From Clostridioides mangenotii TR (GTDB lineage: Bacteria; Bacillota; Clostridia; Peptostreptococcales; Peptostreptococcaceae): a stretch of DNA of 64,000 bases. Shown here in pieces: positions 26,051-34,448 of the stretch; the stretch's first letter is position 1; the number at the start of each line of letters is the position of its first letter. A program made the translations under genes and the position numbers. Below the pieces are notes generated by a model that made no database searches, was not told the origin of the DNA, and saw only the letters and a list, made by a program, of their open reading frames with translations. The DNA lies in assembly GCF_000498755.1 (NCBI RefSeq), contig NZ_AXUS01000014.1, positions 28,435 through 92,434 of the forward strand, read 5' to 3'.

Positions 26051-28443
26051 CTATAAATTCTCCTTTGCTATCTCAACAGCTGACTTCGCATCTTTAGAAT
26101 AAAAATCTGCACCGATTTCTTTTGCATAGTTTTCTGTTAAAACAGCTCCTCCAACGAACACTTTTGTATCGATATTATTTTCCCTTAAATATTTAATCGT
26201 ATCTTCCATACTTTGAACAGTTGTAGTCATAAGAGCACTTAGACCTACTAATTTTACATTATGCTCCGATGCTACTCTTACAACTTCCTCAATAGGAACA
26301 TCTTTTCCTAAATCTATAACCTCATATCCATAGTTTTCAAGCATTATCTTTACGATATTTTTTCCTATATCATGTATATCACCTTTAACTGTTGCAACTA
26401 TTATCTTTCCTTTAGTTACTGTCTCTATATTTTTTTTAAGAGATATAGATTTTATGATGCTCAATGAATTTTTCACGGCTTCGGCAGATTGTATAAGTTG
26501 TGGTAAGAACATTTCCCCCGTATCAAACTTTTTTCCTACTTTATCTAGCGCTGGTATTAGTATATTATCTATTATATAATCCCCGTTGTTAGTCTCAAGA
26601 AGTCTTAATGTTTCCTTTTCAGCCTCATCTTTTAGACCTCTCTGAACTATTGTATCTAATGAAATCTCTGCGGAAGTGTTATTTTCTACTTTTGGCATTT
26701 CAACATTTACATTGCTGTATTTATCTATGTAGTCTACACTTCCTTTATCTATATTGTACAAAACTCTAAATGAGTCTATTGCTTCCATCATACTAGTCGC
26801 ATTAGGATTTATTATAGCTAGGTCTAACCCTGCTCCTAAAGCTAGTGTTAAAAATGCAGTATTTATTGCTTTCCTGTTAGGAAGTCCAAATGAAATATTT
26901 GATACTCCTAAAATAGTTTTAGCTCCAAGTTTTTTAACTTCTGTAAGAGCCGTCAAAGTCTCAGCAGCTTCTTCTTGTTGTGCTGATACAGTAAGAGATA
27001 GACAGTCTATAAATATATCTTCTCTCTTTATTCCGTATTCCTCTGCTCTTGATATAATCTTCTTAGCTATTTTCAATCTTCCCTCTGCGCTGCTAGGTAT
27101 TCCATTTTCATCTAAGCTAGACCAACTACGCCCGCTCCATACTTCTTAACTATAGGTAAGATACTTTCTAGAGATTCATCTTTTCCGTTTACCGAATTTA
27201 CTATTGCTCTACCATTATAGTATCTAAGACCCGCTTCTAGTACCTCAGGGTCTGAGGAATCTATAAGCAACGGTATATCTATTACTGCTTGGATTTCTTT
27301 TATAAATTTTATCATTACCCTTTTTTCATCTATACCTGGAAGACCCACATTTATATCTAATATTTGAGCTCCAGAGCTAGCCTGCTCTAATGCTAGGTTG
27401 ATTGCGTATTCAGCGCTTTCTTTTTTTATAGACTCTTGAAGTAATTTTTTACCAGTAGGATTTATTCTTTCTCCAACAACTATCGGAGCACTTATCTCTA
27501 AGTTCTGAGAATAAGAACAGACTCTGCTCTTGAATTCATTATCCAATACAACCTTTTTTAATGAAGGTAAATTGTCAGAAATTTCTTTTATAAATTCTGG
27601 ATTTGTACCACAACAACCGCCAACTATACTTACACCCATCTCCACAAATTTTTTAACTCCATCAAAAAATTCTTCAGGTGTAATATCGTATACAGTTGCT
27701 CCATCTGCAACTTTTGGAAGTCCTGCATTTGCCTGAACCATAACTGGTATTGATGAGAGTTTTGTAATCTTTTCTACGATCGGAACAAGTTGTATAGGAC
27801 CCAATGAACAGTTGACACCTATTGCATCAACGCCAAGTCCTTCTACTGCAACAACCATACTTTCAGGAAGACATCCTGTAAAACTTCGTCCACCTTCATC
27901 AAATGTCATTGTACAAAATATTGGAAGGCTTGTGTTTTCCTTAACTGCAAGAACAGCAGCCCTCACTTCTCCCAAGTCCATCATAGTCTCTATTACAACT
28001 AAATCTGCTCCGGCTTTTTCACCCTCGATTGCTTGTCTTTTAAATATCTCATAAGCTCTATCAAAGCTTAGCGTCCCCATTGGCTCGAGCATCTCACCTA
28101 TTGGCCCTATATCTAGTGCAATATATCTTGGCTTTGTATTATCCTTGGGAAGTCTATTTATCGCTTTTTGGGCAACACTTACAGCATTATCTATAATCAT
28201 TTCTACAGTGTACTCACCCGTCAATTTTAATTCATTACATCCAAAAGTATTAGTCAAAATTACATTTGATCCCGAATTTAAATAACTAAAATGAATATCT
28301 GAAAGTTTTTCTGGATTTTGATATCCAAATATTTCAGGATTTTCCCCCAGTTTTAATCCTTTTTGTTGAAGCATAGTCCCCATTGCTCCGTCAAACAGTA
28401 ATATATTATTCTTTATATACTCTAATATTTGCACAGCCCCCAT
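26051..28443 (-). pseudogene. metH: B12-dependent methionine synthase MetH, split by a 1-base deletion
   Basis: Two frames form one ~797-residue protein. First part (to 27112): homocysteine-binding barrel (LLFDGAMGTMLQQKG, GVNCSLGP, Zn-binding GGCCGT) and the first half of the pterin-binding barrel (GERINPTGKKLL). Second part: rest of the pterin barrel, then the B12-binding module with the cobalt-His motif VKGDIHDIGKNIV. At 27114-27115 the plus strand has AA where AAA would give ...GVVGLALDENGIPSSAEGRLKIAKK and restore a single frame. No activation domain is fused; it is supplied by the upstream gene. The start is uncertain (ATG 28443 lies against AGAGAGG); it overlaps the activation gene by ~38 bases. 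Confidence 0.9.
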
Positions 28444-29149
28444 CCTCTCTTTTATAGACACAAGTGTCTCTATTCTGACAATTACTACAAGATTTCTTTA
28501 CTTCTTTATTATTATATTTTAATTCGCTTACCCCCATAATTGCAACAACTGATTTTCTAGGTATCATAATTCCGTTATCATTTATAGTGACCCCAATATT
28601 TCTTTGAGCACTCAAAACATCTAAGATACCTTTATTATTTTCTATTCCCAAATCTCCATATCCAGGACTGTACCTCATAGTAGTTGTTTTCTGCTCCTTT
28701 TTTAATCCATTATTAACAGACTCTTGAACTCTGTTGCAAATTTCCTCAATTGCAGTGGTTGCACATGAGTCTATGATGATACTTTTAGTTAGATCAGAAT
28801 AAGAATATTTTCTTGTGAGTCTCTCTATTTCAACACCTAAAGTAGATGCCATAACAAATACTCTATCACAATCTTTTAATAGCTTGTAAATATCTTGGCT
28901 ACTGTAGATTAAATTTGTGTTTTTTAATTTTATTGTACCTTCTTCGCCGCTATCTAAAATACATGAAGAGTATATAAACCTTGGATTTATCGTGCTCAAT
29001 GTTAACTCCACGCATTCATCTATAGTGTTTTTTAAATCATCCTCAATATTTTGGCCTTTATACTGTAGATATCTTAGTACTTCATTTTTATCAATCTCGA
29101 TATCTTTAATTACATCGTTATTCGTAAATTCATTAAAAACACTCTCCAT
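28406..29149 (-). CDS. MetH activation-domain protein (stand-alone)
   Basis: 247 residues resembling the C-terminal SAM-binding reactivation domain of MetH, with the signature RYSPGYGDLGIENNKGILDVL near residue 160 and the IPRKSVVAIMGVS strand. The C-terminus carries a four-Cys cluster (SCSNCQNRDTC...GGC). It should help reductively remethylate the cob(II)alamin of MetH, which in this organism lacks its own activation domain. ATG at 29149 with GAGGAGGAG 7 bases upstream. First gene of the operon; its 3' end overlaps the start of metH in another frame, indicating translational coupling. Confidence 0.88.
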   Translation of the reverse strand: MESVFNEFTNNDVIKDIEIDKNEVLRYLQYKGQNIEDDLKNTIDECVELTLSTINPRFIYSSCILDSGEEGTIKLKNTNLIYSSQDIYKLLKDCDRVFVMASTLGVEIERLTRKYSYSDLTKSIIIDSCATTAIEEICNRVQESVNNGLKKEQKTTTMRYSPGYGDLGIENNKGILDVLSAQRNIGVTINDNGIMIPRKSVVAIMGVSELKYNNKEVKKSCSNCQNRDTCVYKREDGGCANIRVYKE

Positions 29150-29182
29150 GTAGATCTCCTCCTCCTGATTTAAAAATCATTT

Positions 29183-29210
29183 ATTATAAGTAAACTATAT
29201 ATATTGTCAA
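29183..29210 (-). promoter_or_regulatory. Promoter of the metH operon
   Basis: Minus-strand TTGACA (29210-29205), 16 bases, TATAAT (29188-29183). The leader to the first ATG is only ~30 bases, so there is no room for a SAM riboswitch or T-box. Confidence 0.7.
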
Positions 29211-29217
29211 AAAACAA

Positions 29218-29296
29218 TTTATTTCCCAAGAAATACTTAATATATCTTTGTAAATGACAAAGATATCTAACTATTAGATATTTCTTGGGAAATAAA
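29218..29296. repeat. Large nested hairpin between the HAD gene and the metH operon
   Basis: Outer stem: TTTATTTCCCAAGAAATA (29218-29235) pairs perfectly with 29279-29296 over 18 bp. Inner stem: ATATCTTTG (29242-29250) with CAAAGATAT (29258-29266). On the minus strand it is followed by TTGTTTTTTG, so it may act as the HAD gene's terminator. Confidence 0.7.
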
Positions 29297-29335
29297 GTAG
29301 AAAAAAGTAGTTATGAAACATATATTTTTAAAATA

Positions 29336-29992
29336 TCAAAATAAAATATTAGCTAATTTTTCAACACTTTCGGCTATATAATTAGGTTTAGAATCTTCGA
29401 TCTCATCCAAGTCTCCATAGCCGTACAGCACCCCTATTGAGTCAATTCCAATATTATTTGCACCGACAATATCATATTTTCTATCACCCACCATGACGAT
29501 AGATGTTTTATCAGATTCTAAATAATCATTTATTGCAAATCTTATTACCTCTTCTTTGTCAGATCTTGTACCATCCAAGTTACTTCCTACTATATTGTCA
29601 AAATACTTATATATGCTGAAATTATGCAATATTTTTTCTGCGAATACAGTTGGTTTTGAAGTTGCTAAAACTATTTTTTTATCATTAACATGTAGTTCTC
29701 TGATTAAAGCTTCAATTCCTGGGTATATTTTATTTTCATATAAACCCTTTTCTTTAAAGTACTCTCTAAATTTTTCAACAGCTTTGATAACTTTTTCATC
29801 ATCAAATCCATACTCTGATTTAAAAGTATCGTGAAGTGGTGGACCTATAAATTTAACTAAGTTTTTCCTATCTTCTTCGATTCCAAAGCTTTTTAGTGAG
29901 TATTGAATTGATTTTGTAATACCTTCTTTAGGATCTGTTAAAGTTCCATCTAGATCAAATAAAATTATATCGAATTTTGTTTTGATAATAAT
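29336..29992 (-). CDS. HAD family phosphatase (Gph/PpaX-like)
   Basis: About 218 residues. HAD motif I DIILFDLDGTLTDPKEG at the N-terminus, motif II TSKP (VLATSKPTVFAEK), motif III Lys in RSDKEEVIRFA, and motif IV MVGDRKYDIVGANNIGIDSIGVLYGYG. An alpha-helical cap (residues ~15-85) is present. It hydrolyses a small phosphate ester such as phosphoglycolate or pyrophosphate. A strong GAGGAGGAG lies where the protein should begin, but the next codons are ATT ATT ATC: no ATG, GTG or TTG is available at a proper distance. Translation may start at ATT (29989 or 29992). The upstream ATG at 30040 precedes the site and is not credible. Confidence 0.8.
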   Translation of the reverse strand: MIIKTKFDIILFDLDGTLTDPKEGITKSIQYSLKSFGIEEDRKNLVKFIGPPLHDTFKSEYGFDDEKVIKAVEKFREYFKEKGLYENKIYPGIEALIRELHVNDKKIVLATSKPTVFAEKILHNFSIYKYFDNIVGSNLDGTRSDKEEVIRFAINDYLESDKTSIVMVGDRKYDIVGANNIGIDSIGVLYGYGDLDEIEDSKPNYIAESVEKLANILF

Positions 29993-30265
29993 CTCCTCCT
30001 CAAGTAAAAATTGTATGTAGGGTAGCACAAATAAAGGCACAAATAAAGATTTTTTTATTTTTTATTAAATTTGTTAATCATACATTATACATGATTATTG
30101 TGAAATATACTCGTTTTATTGTTCAATGATGTATTTCATCACATATCCTTCCATTCATACCAAAAGTATTATATAATTAAACTAATTAGGGGATATATAT
30201 ATAATTGTATACAAAAAAACACATTAGTTAACTATCTAATGTACTTAGAAAGGATTTGTAGAGAT

Positions 30266-31006
30266 ATGCTAGAAGTTTTTTTATGTGATGATACCAAAAG
30301 TATTGTTGAAAAATATAAAAATATCTTATTAAATATTTCTAAAGAAAAGGATATCAAGTTAAATATTACTACTTTTAGTAGTGCAGAACAACTTTTATTC
30401 GATTTAGAAGGTAAAGATTGTTATGCAGACATAATTTTTTTAGATATCTTAATGGGAAAAATGAATGGGATAGAGCTAGCAAAAGTTTTACGCTCTAGGG
30501 GTTGCAAATCTGAGATTATATTTCTAACTACAAGTGTAGAGTATGTCTTTGATTCATTTGATACGCTTCCTTTTAACTATATTGTTAAGGATAAGGTGAC
30601 ACCAGGAAAATTTGAAGAGGTATTTTTAAAAGCTGCTGCTACTATAGACAGCAAGAAAACAGACATATTTGTATGTGGGTCTGGATCTGTGGTTAAAAAG
30701 ATTCCACTCGATGATATTCTATTTTTCGAAGTAAGGAATCGTATTACAACTGTATACTATGGTGATTCTTTTTTCAATTTTTATTCCTCGATGGATAAAA
30801 TAGAGTCTTCTCTAGAAGAAAAACACTTTGTAAGAACACATAGATCTTTCTTAGTTAACCTTAAAAATATTGATAAGATAGAGAAAAACAATATATTTAT
30901 GTCAAATGGAGATTCTGTTCCATTGAGTCTTTCAAATGCAAAAAATGTAAAAAATATTTTTTCAAAATACTTAACTGAATCTATGTATAAAATAACAAAC
31001 AGATAA
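30266..31006 (+). CDS. LytTR family response regulator (orphan)
   Basis: About 246 residues. Receiver domain: FLCDDTKSIVEKYKN (acidic pocket), phosphoacceptor Asp in DIIFLDILMGKMNGIELAK, Thr in EIIFLTTSVEYVFDSF, and Lys in FNYIVKDKV. C-terminal LytTR DNA-binding domain: KKIPLDDILFFEVRNRITTVYY and FVRTHRSFLVNLKNIDKI. This is the AgrA/ComE/VirR type that controls quorum-sensing, bacteriocin or virulence genes. ATG at 30266 with AAAGGA upstream. No sensor kinase or peptide gene is adjacent, and a terminator follows. Confidence 0.9.
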   Translation: MLEVFLCDDTKSIVEKYKNILLNISKEKDIKLNITTFSSAEQLLFDLEGKDCYADIIFLDILMGKMNGIELAKVLRSRGCKSEIIFLTTSVEYVFDSFDTLPFNYIVKDKVTPGKFEEVFLKAAATIDSKKTDIFVCGSGSVVKKIPLDDILFFEVRNRITTVYYGDSFFNFYSSMDKIESSLEEKHFVRTHRSFLVNLKNIDKIEKNNIFMSNGDSVPLSLSNAKNVKNIFSKYLTESMYKITNR

Positions 31007-31035
31007 AACGGTATACCGTTTCATCTGTTTTATTT
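30997..31035 (+). terminator. Terminator after the LytTR regulator
   Basis: AAACAGATAAAACGGTATACCGTTTCATCTGTTTTATTT: interrupted stem AAACAGAT / ATCTGTTT with inner AAACGG / CCGTTT. It also faces the ferredoxin gene on the other strand. Confidence 0.8.
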
Positions 31036-31077
31036 AGTATTCAATCTATTTATTTTTTGTAGTTAATTATTTAATGA

Positions 31078-31266
31078 TTATTCTACAGTTATAGCTGAAA
31101 CTGGACATCCCTCTTCAGCGTCTTTAGCACACTCTTCAAACTCTGCTGGTATTTCACCTTCAATTGCTTGAGAATGACCTTCATCACTCATACTAAATAC
31201 ATCTGGACATGTTCCTATACATGCTCCACAAGCTATACATACATCTGGGTCTACTACTGCTTTCAT
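31078..31266 (-). CDS. Mono-cluster [4Fe-4S] ferredoxin
   Basis: About 62 residues. The cluster motif is CIACGACIGTCP (Cys-x2-Cys-x2-Cys-x3-Cys-Pro), with the fourth-type Cys in EEGCPVSAITVE. A further Cys (EECAKDAEEG) may form a disulfide, as in Thermotoga/Desulfovibrio single-cluster ferredoxins. It carries low-potential electrons in the cytosol. ATG at 31266 with GGAGG 7 bases upstream. Monocistronic. Confidence 0.93.
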   Translation of the reverse strand: MKAVVDPDVCIACGACIGTCPDVFSMSDEGHSQAIEGEIPAEFEECAKDAEEGCPVSAITVE

Positions 31267-31472
31267 AATTAATACCTCCATAAATTTCATATTTATCTCT
31301 ATTATACCTGAAGTTTGATATTTTAAACAATTATTTTTTCGGAAATCTAGTTATACTTTTCATTAAATTATATACTGCATTCAATATATTGCAGTTCATT
31401 TAAATACAATTTTAAAATTTATATTTAAATGAATTTATATCTGTCTTTTTATAATTAACAATTGAAAGTTTA

Positions 31473-31521
31473 AGGAGGATATCGCAAAACAATTTAAAAA
31501 TTGCCTTTGAGATATCCTCCT
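31473..31521. repeat. Hairpin with Shine-Dalgarno-like arms
   Basis: AGGAGGATATC (31473-31483) pairs with GATATCCTCCT (31511-31521), with an inner GCAA/TTGC pair. No U-tract follows on either strand. It lies beyond the broken MerR gene. Nothing else is recognisable in 31300-31470. Confidence 0.6.
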
Positions 31522-31606
31522 CTTGATTTTCCAGTTTAAATTTTGCTTGCCTAACTATTACTTTCTAATGTCTCCTATGTTTATCCTTCTTTTTTCGTTA
31601 TTTTAA

Positions 31607-31750
31607 TTAAAAAACTTTTTCTTTCTCTTCTTGCTTATTAATTTTTTTGCCTTGTTGTCTATCTTGTCTTAAATACGTCTATTTCATCATAATACATTAA
31701 CATTCTATTGACACTTGAGCCAGTTTTGAAAACTCACCTATTTTAAACAT
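31607..31750 (-). pseudogene. MerR family regulator relic (N-terminal)
   Basis: GGAGG, 6 bases, then ATG at 31750 reads MFKIGEFSKLAQVSIE and then shifts; in the next frame MLMYYDEIDVFK continues the MerR helix-turn-helix. The rest is short and Lys-rich and stops at once. One missing A after SI explains the shift, but the whole effector domain is also gone. Confidence 0.65.
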
Positions 31751-31889
31751 AATAGTCCTCCAATATATAGCGTTATATTTAGTAAAGTTAAGATTATTTT
31801 ATACTTCAATAGATTAAACTAAGAGTTATCTTTTACAAAATCAACCTCTATTCTGGTATAATTAAATTAAAATGATAGAAGGGAATGAT

Positions 31890-33323
31890 ATGATGTACAA
31901 ATGTTCAATATGTGGTTATATCTATGATGAAAAAGAACAAGGAAAATTATTTTCAGACTTATCAGACGACTGGAAGTGCCCAGTATGCACCGGACCTAAG
32001 TTTTTATTTGAGGAAGTTGAGGGAAACAACAACAGTAATCAAGAACCTAATAAATCCAAATCGACTGATAATTCTATTAAAAATGAAGGTTCTGAATCCC
32101 TAGACTATCTAGGAGAATTCACTAGAGCCAATGACGATGTCGAAAAACACATGGATATAATTCACGAAATGGCCAAAACTGGTGCTCCAGTTATAGCTCC
32201 TATGAAGACGCAATTACCTATAATCTCTTGGGATGATATCCTTATCCTAGGGGCACAGCTGAATCCTTTTCCGCTTAATGAGCACGATGAGGTAAAAACA
32301 CAGACTACTATCGGTAAAAAAGCAAGAAAACCAATGGTTATAGAAAGTCCTGTATACGTTACACATATGTCCTTTGGGGCATTATCTAAAGAATTAAAAA
32401 TTTCTCTAGCACGAGGAGCTGCAGCAAACAAAACGGCTATGTGTAGTGGTGAAGGAGGAATTCTTCCTGAAGAGATGCAAGAATCGTACAAATATATATT
32501 TGAATATGTACCAAACAAGTACAGTGTTACAGATGAAAATCTAAAAAATTCGGATGCAATAGAAATTAAAATCGGGCAGGGAACAAAGCCTGGTATGGGA
32601 GGTCACCTTCCAGCGGAGAAAGTCACTGAAGAAATCTCAAAAGTAAGAAATAAACCTTTGGGCCATGATATAATAAGTCCTTCTAAATTTGAAGAGGTAA
32701 ATTCAAAAGAAGATCTTAAAGGGATGGTCGACATGCTTAGAGAAAGATCTGATGGCCGTCCTATAGGCATAAAAATTGCGGCTGGTCATATAGAGAAAGA
32801 TCTAGATTTTATAGCTTATGCAAATCCAGATTTTATAACTATAGATGGACGTGGTGGAGCTACAGGAGCAAGTCCAAAACTGTTAAAAGATGCCACTACT
32901 ATTCCAACGCTATTTGCACTTCACAGAGCTAGAAAATACTTAGATAAAAACAATTTAGATATAGATTTAGTTATGACTGGTGGATTAAGAGTTGCCTCTG
33001 ATTTCGCAAAAGCCATAGCTATGGGAGCAGATGCAGTTGCTATCGGAAGCGCTGCAATGATGGCCGCAGCTTGCCAACAATACCGTATTTGTGGAAGTGG
33101 TAAATGTCCAGTTGGTTGTGCTACTCAAGATGAAGAACTCAGAAAAAGACTCGATGTGGATAAGAGTGCAAAGAGAGTATTTAACTATTTACATGCGAGC
33201 TTAGAAGATCTAAAATCCTTTGCAAGAATTACTGGTCACGAGAATATCCACGATCTTAGCATTAGCGATCTGTGCACTGCTAACTCTGAGATATCCGACC
33301 ATACAGATATTCCTCACGTTTAG
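31890..33323 (+). CDS. Rubredoxin-fused FMN-binding glutamate synthase family protein
   Basis: About 477 residues. Residues 1-45 are a rubredoxin (CSICGYIYDE...WKCPVCTGPK); a Ser/Asn-rich linker follows. The rest is the GOGAT FMN barrel: YVTHMSFGALSKELKISLARGAA, GHIEKDLDFIAYANPDFITIDGRGGATGASP, GGLRVASDFAKAIAMGADAVAIG, and the 3Fe-4S Cys cluster in CQQYRICGSGKCPVGC. No glutaminase domain is present. It resembles archaeal/clostridial stand-alone GltB-like proteins whose reaction is not settled. The rubredoxin suggests its own electron input. Best start is ATG 31890 after GAAGGG; an ATG at 31872 also lies in frame. Confidence 0.9.
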   Translation: MMYKCSICGYIYDEKEQGKLFSDLSDDWKCPVCTGPKFLFEEVEGNNNSNQEPNKSKSTDNSIKNEGSESLDYLGEFTRANDDVEKHMDIIHEMAKTGAPVIAPMKTQLPIISWDDILILGAQLNPFPLNEHDEVKTQTTIGKKARKPMVIESPVYVTHMSFGALSKELKISLARGAAANKTAMCSGEGGILPEEMQESYKYIFEYVPNKYSVTDENLKNSDAIEIKIGQGTKPGMGGHLPAEKVTEEISKVRNKPLGHDIISPSKFEEVNSKEDLKGMVDMLRERSDGRPIGIKIAAGHIEKDLDFIAYANPDFITIDGRGGATGASPKLLKDATTIPTLFALHRARKYLDKNNLDIDLVMTGGLRVASDFAKAIAMGADAVAIGSAAMMAAACQQYRICGSGKCPVGCATQDEELRKRLDVDKSAKRVFNYLHASLEDLKSFARITGHENIHDLSISDLCTANSEISDHTDIPHV

Positions 33324-33344
33324 AAATTAGGTTAAATTAATAGT

Positions 33345-33402
33345 AAAAGAAGCCTCACCAAAAGTTTTAGATATCTTACAAAACTTTGACGAGGCTTCTT
33401 TT
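33345..33402. terminator. Bidirectional terminator after the GOGAT fusion
   Basis: AAAAGAAGCCTC and GAGGCTTCTTTT form the outer stem, with CAAAAGTTTT / AAAACTTTG inside. Serves converging transcription. Confidence 0.85.
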
Positions 33403-33410
33403 ACTTCTTT

Positions 33411-33722
33411 CTATAATCCGTACTCTTTAACTAAATTTGAAAAATGGTGTCCATATATACTATTAGCTTTTGTATCACACACAAGTACTAAATAAAAATT
33501 CTTCTTTATTGGAAACATTATATGAATGTATGATTTATCTACATTTTCATATAGATGCTCAATATAAGTATTTTCGTATTCACTTTCTTTTATATACTTA
33601 TCTATAAATAATTGAAACATATACTCATCGATATCGCTTAAAATTCCATCGTCTAAAGTTTCAATTTCATTCATAGGCCTAACAAACGTTGCTCTAAACT
33701 CTTCACTAGTCAATTTTTTCAT
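33411..33722 (-). CDS. Hypothetical protein, 103 residues
   Basis: Not recognised. Soluble, acidic, mixed alpha/beta: MKKLTSEEFRATFVRPMNEI, a helical middle rich in Tyr and Glu (MFQLFIDKYIKESEYENTYIEHLYENVD), then two probable strands (YIHIMFPIKKNFYLVLVCDTK) and NSIYGHHFSNLVKEYGL. No signal peptide or membrane segment. ATG at 33722 with AAGGA 12 bases upstream. It is 50 bases downstream of the XRE-cupin regulator on the same strand and may be cotranscribed with it. Confidence 0.6.
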   Translation of the reverse strand: MKKLTSEEFRATFVRPMNEIETLDDGILSDIDEYMFQLFIDKYIKESEYENTYIEHLYENVDKSYIHIMFPIKKNFYLVLVCDTKANSIYGHHFSNLVKEYGL

Positions 33723-33771
33723 TGTCTTTATCAATCCTTATCTTAAAATATTTTTAATACTATATTTCTTT

Positions 33772-34323
33772 TTAACTATAAACTATAATATTGTGGAATG
33801 TACACTTTAGATACCCAAAGTTTTCATAGGTATGTTCAACATTTGCAGTGAATCTTATGCAACATCCCTTCTCTAAAACAACTTCTTTATCGTATAAAGT
33901 CATTTTTAAAGCACCCTCTGTCACTAATATATACTCCTCTACCCCATCGTCGTGCTTAGGAGATTTATGCGTACAATCTTTATCTAAATCAATAACAAGT
34001 ATTTCAAAATTCTTTTTACTATCGTATGGAAATACTGGATAAATCCTCATTTTATCACTATTTTCAGATATATAACTTATTTTACTTGCATCTACAATCT
34101 CATAATCACAAATCTGCTTTTCTATAAATGAGGAAAAAGGGACTTTTAAACCAGTAGATATCTTCCAAAGTGTAGATACTGTTGGGTTTGTTTTGCCGTT
34201 TTCTATTTGTCCCAGCATAGATTTACTTACACCTGTTAAGTTTGATACTTCATCTAGACTCATTTTTTTATTGCTTCGTATTCTATTTAAGTTCTCACCA
34301 ATAACCATATTTAAATCTTCCAA
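33772..34323 (-). CDS. XRE-family regulator with C-terminal cupin domain
   Basis: About 183 residues. HTH: NLNRIRSNKKMSLDEVSNLTGVSKSMLGQIENGKTNPTVSTLWKISTGLKVPFSSFI. Cupin (about 110-180): KHDDGVEEYILVTEGALKMTLYDKEVVLEKGCCIRFTANVEHTYENFG. The layout matches PuuR/SutR-like regulators that bind a small ligand in the cupin. The start is probably TTG at 34323, 9 bases after GAGGTG; a GTG at 34335 overlaps that site. Divergent from the EmrE-type exporter gene at 34449, which it probably controls. The intergenic region is very AT-rich, with repeated ATATTG steps as possible operators. Confidence 0.85.
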   Translation of the reverse strand: MEDLNMVIGENLNRIRSNKKMSLDEVSNLTGVSKSMLGQIENGKTNPTVSTLWKISTGLKVPFSSFIEKQICDYEIVDASKISYISENSDKMRIYPVFPYDSKKNFEILVIDLDKDCTHKSPKHDDGVEEYILVTEGALKMTLYDKEVVLEKGCCIRFTANVEHTYENFGYLKCTFHNIIVYS

Positions 34324-34448
34324 GCTATATTTCACCTCTTTGTATAGTATATTGCATAATTATATCATATATTGTATTATATTACTTGTGACCAAATTAC
34401 AGCTATTAATTTTAAGCCATATATCATATTATAACAGGAGGACATTAA

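Noticed and set aside
26754..28054. Plus-strand ORFs over metH
   Set aside because: Antisense shadows of conserved MetH domains.
29150..29335. SAM riboswitch or T-box upstream of the metH operon
   Set aside because: The promoter leaves a leader of only ~30 bases; none of the conserved cores is seen.
30119..30265. N-terminal extension of the LytTR regulator
   Set aside because: The receiver begins at MLEVFLCDD with its own ribosome binding site; the upstream part is AT-rich promoter DNA.
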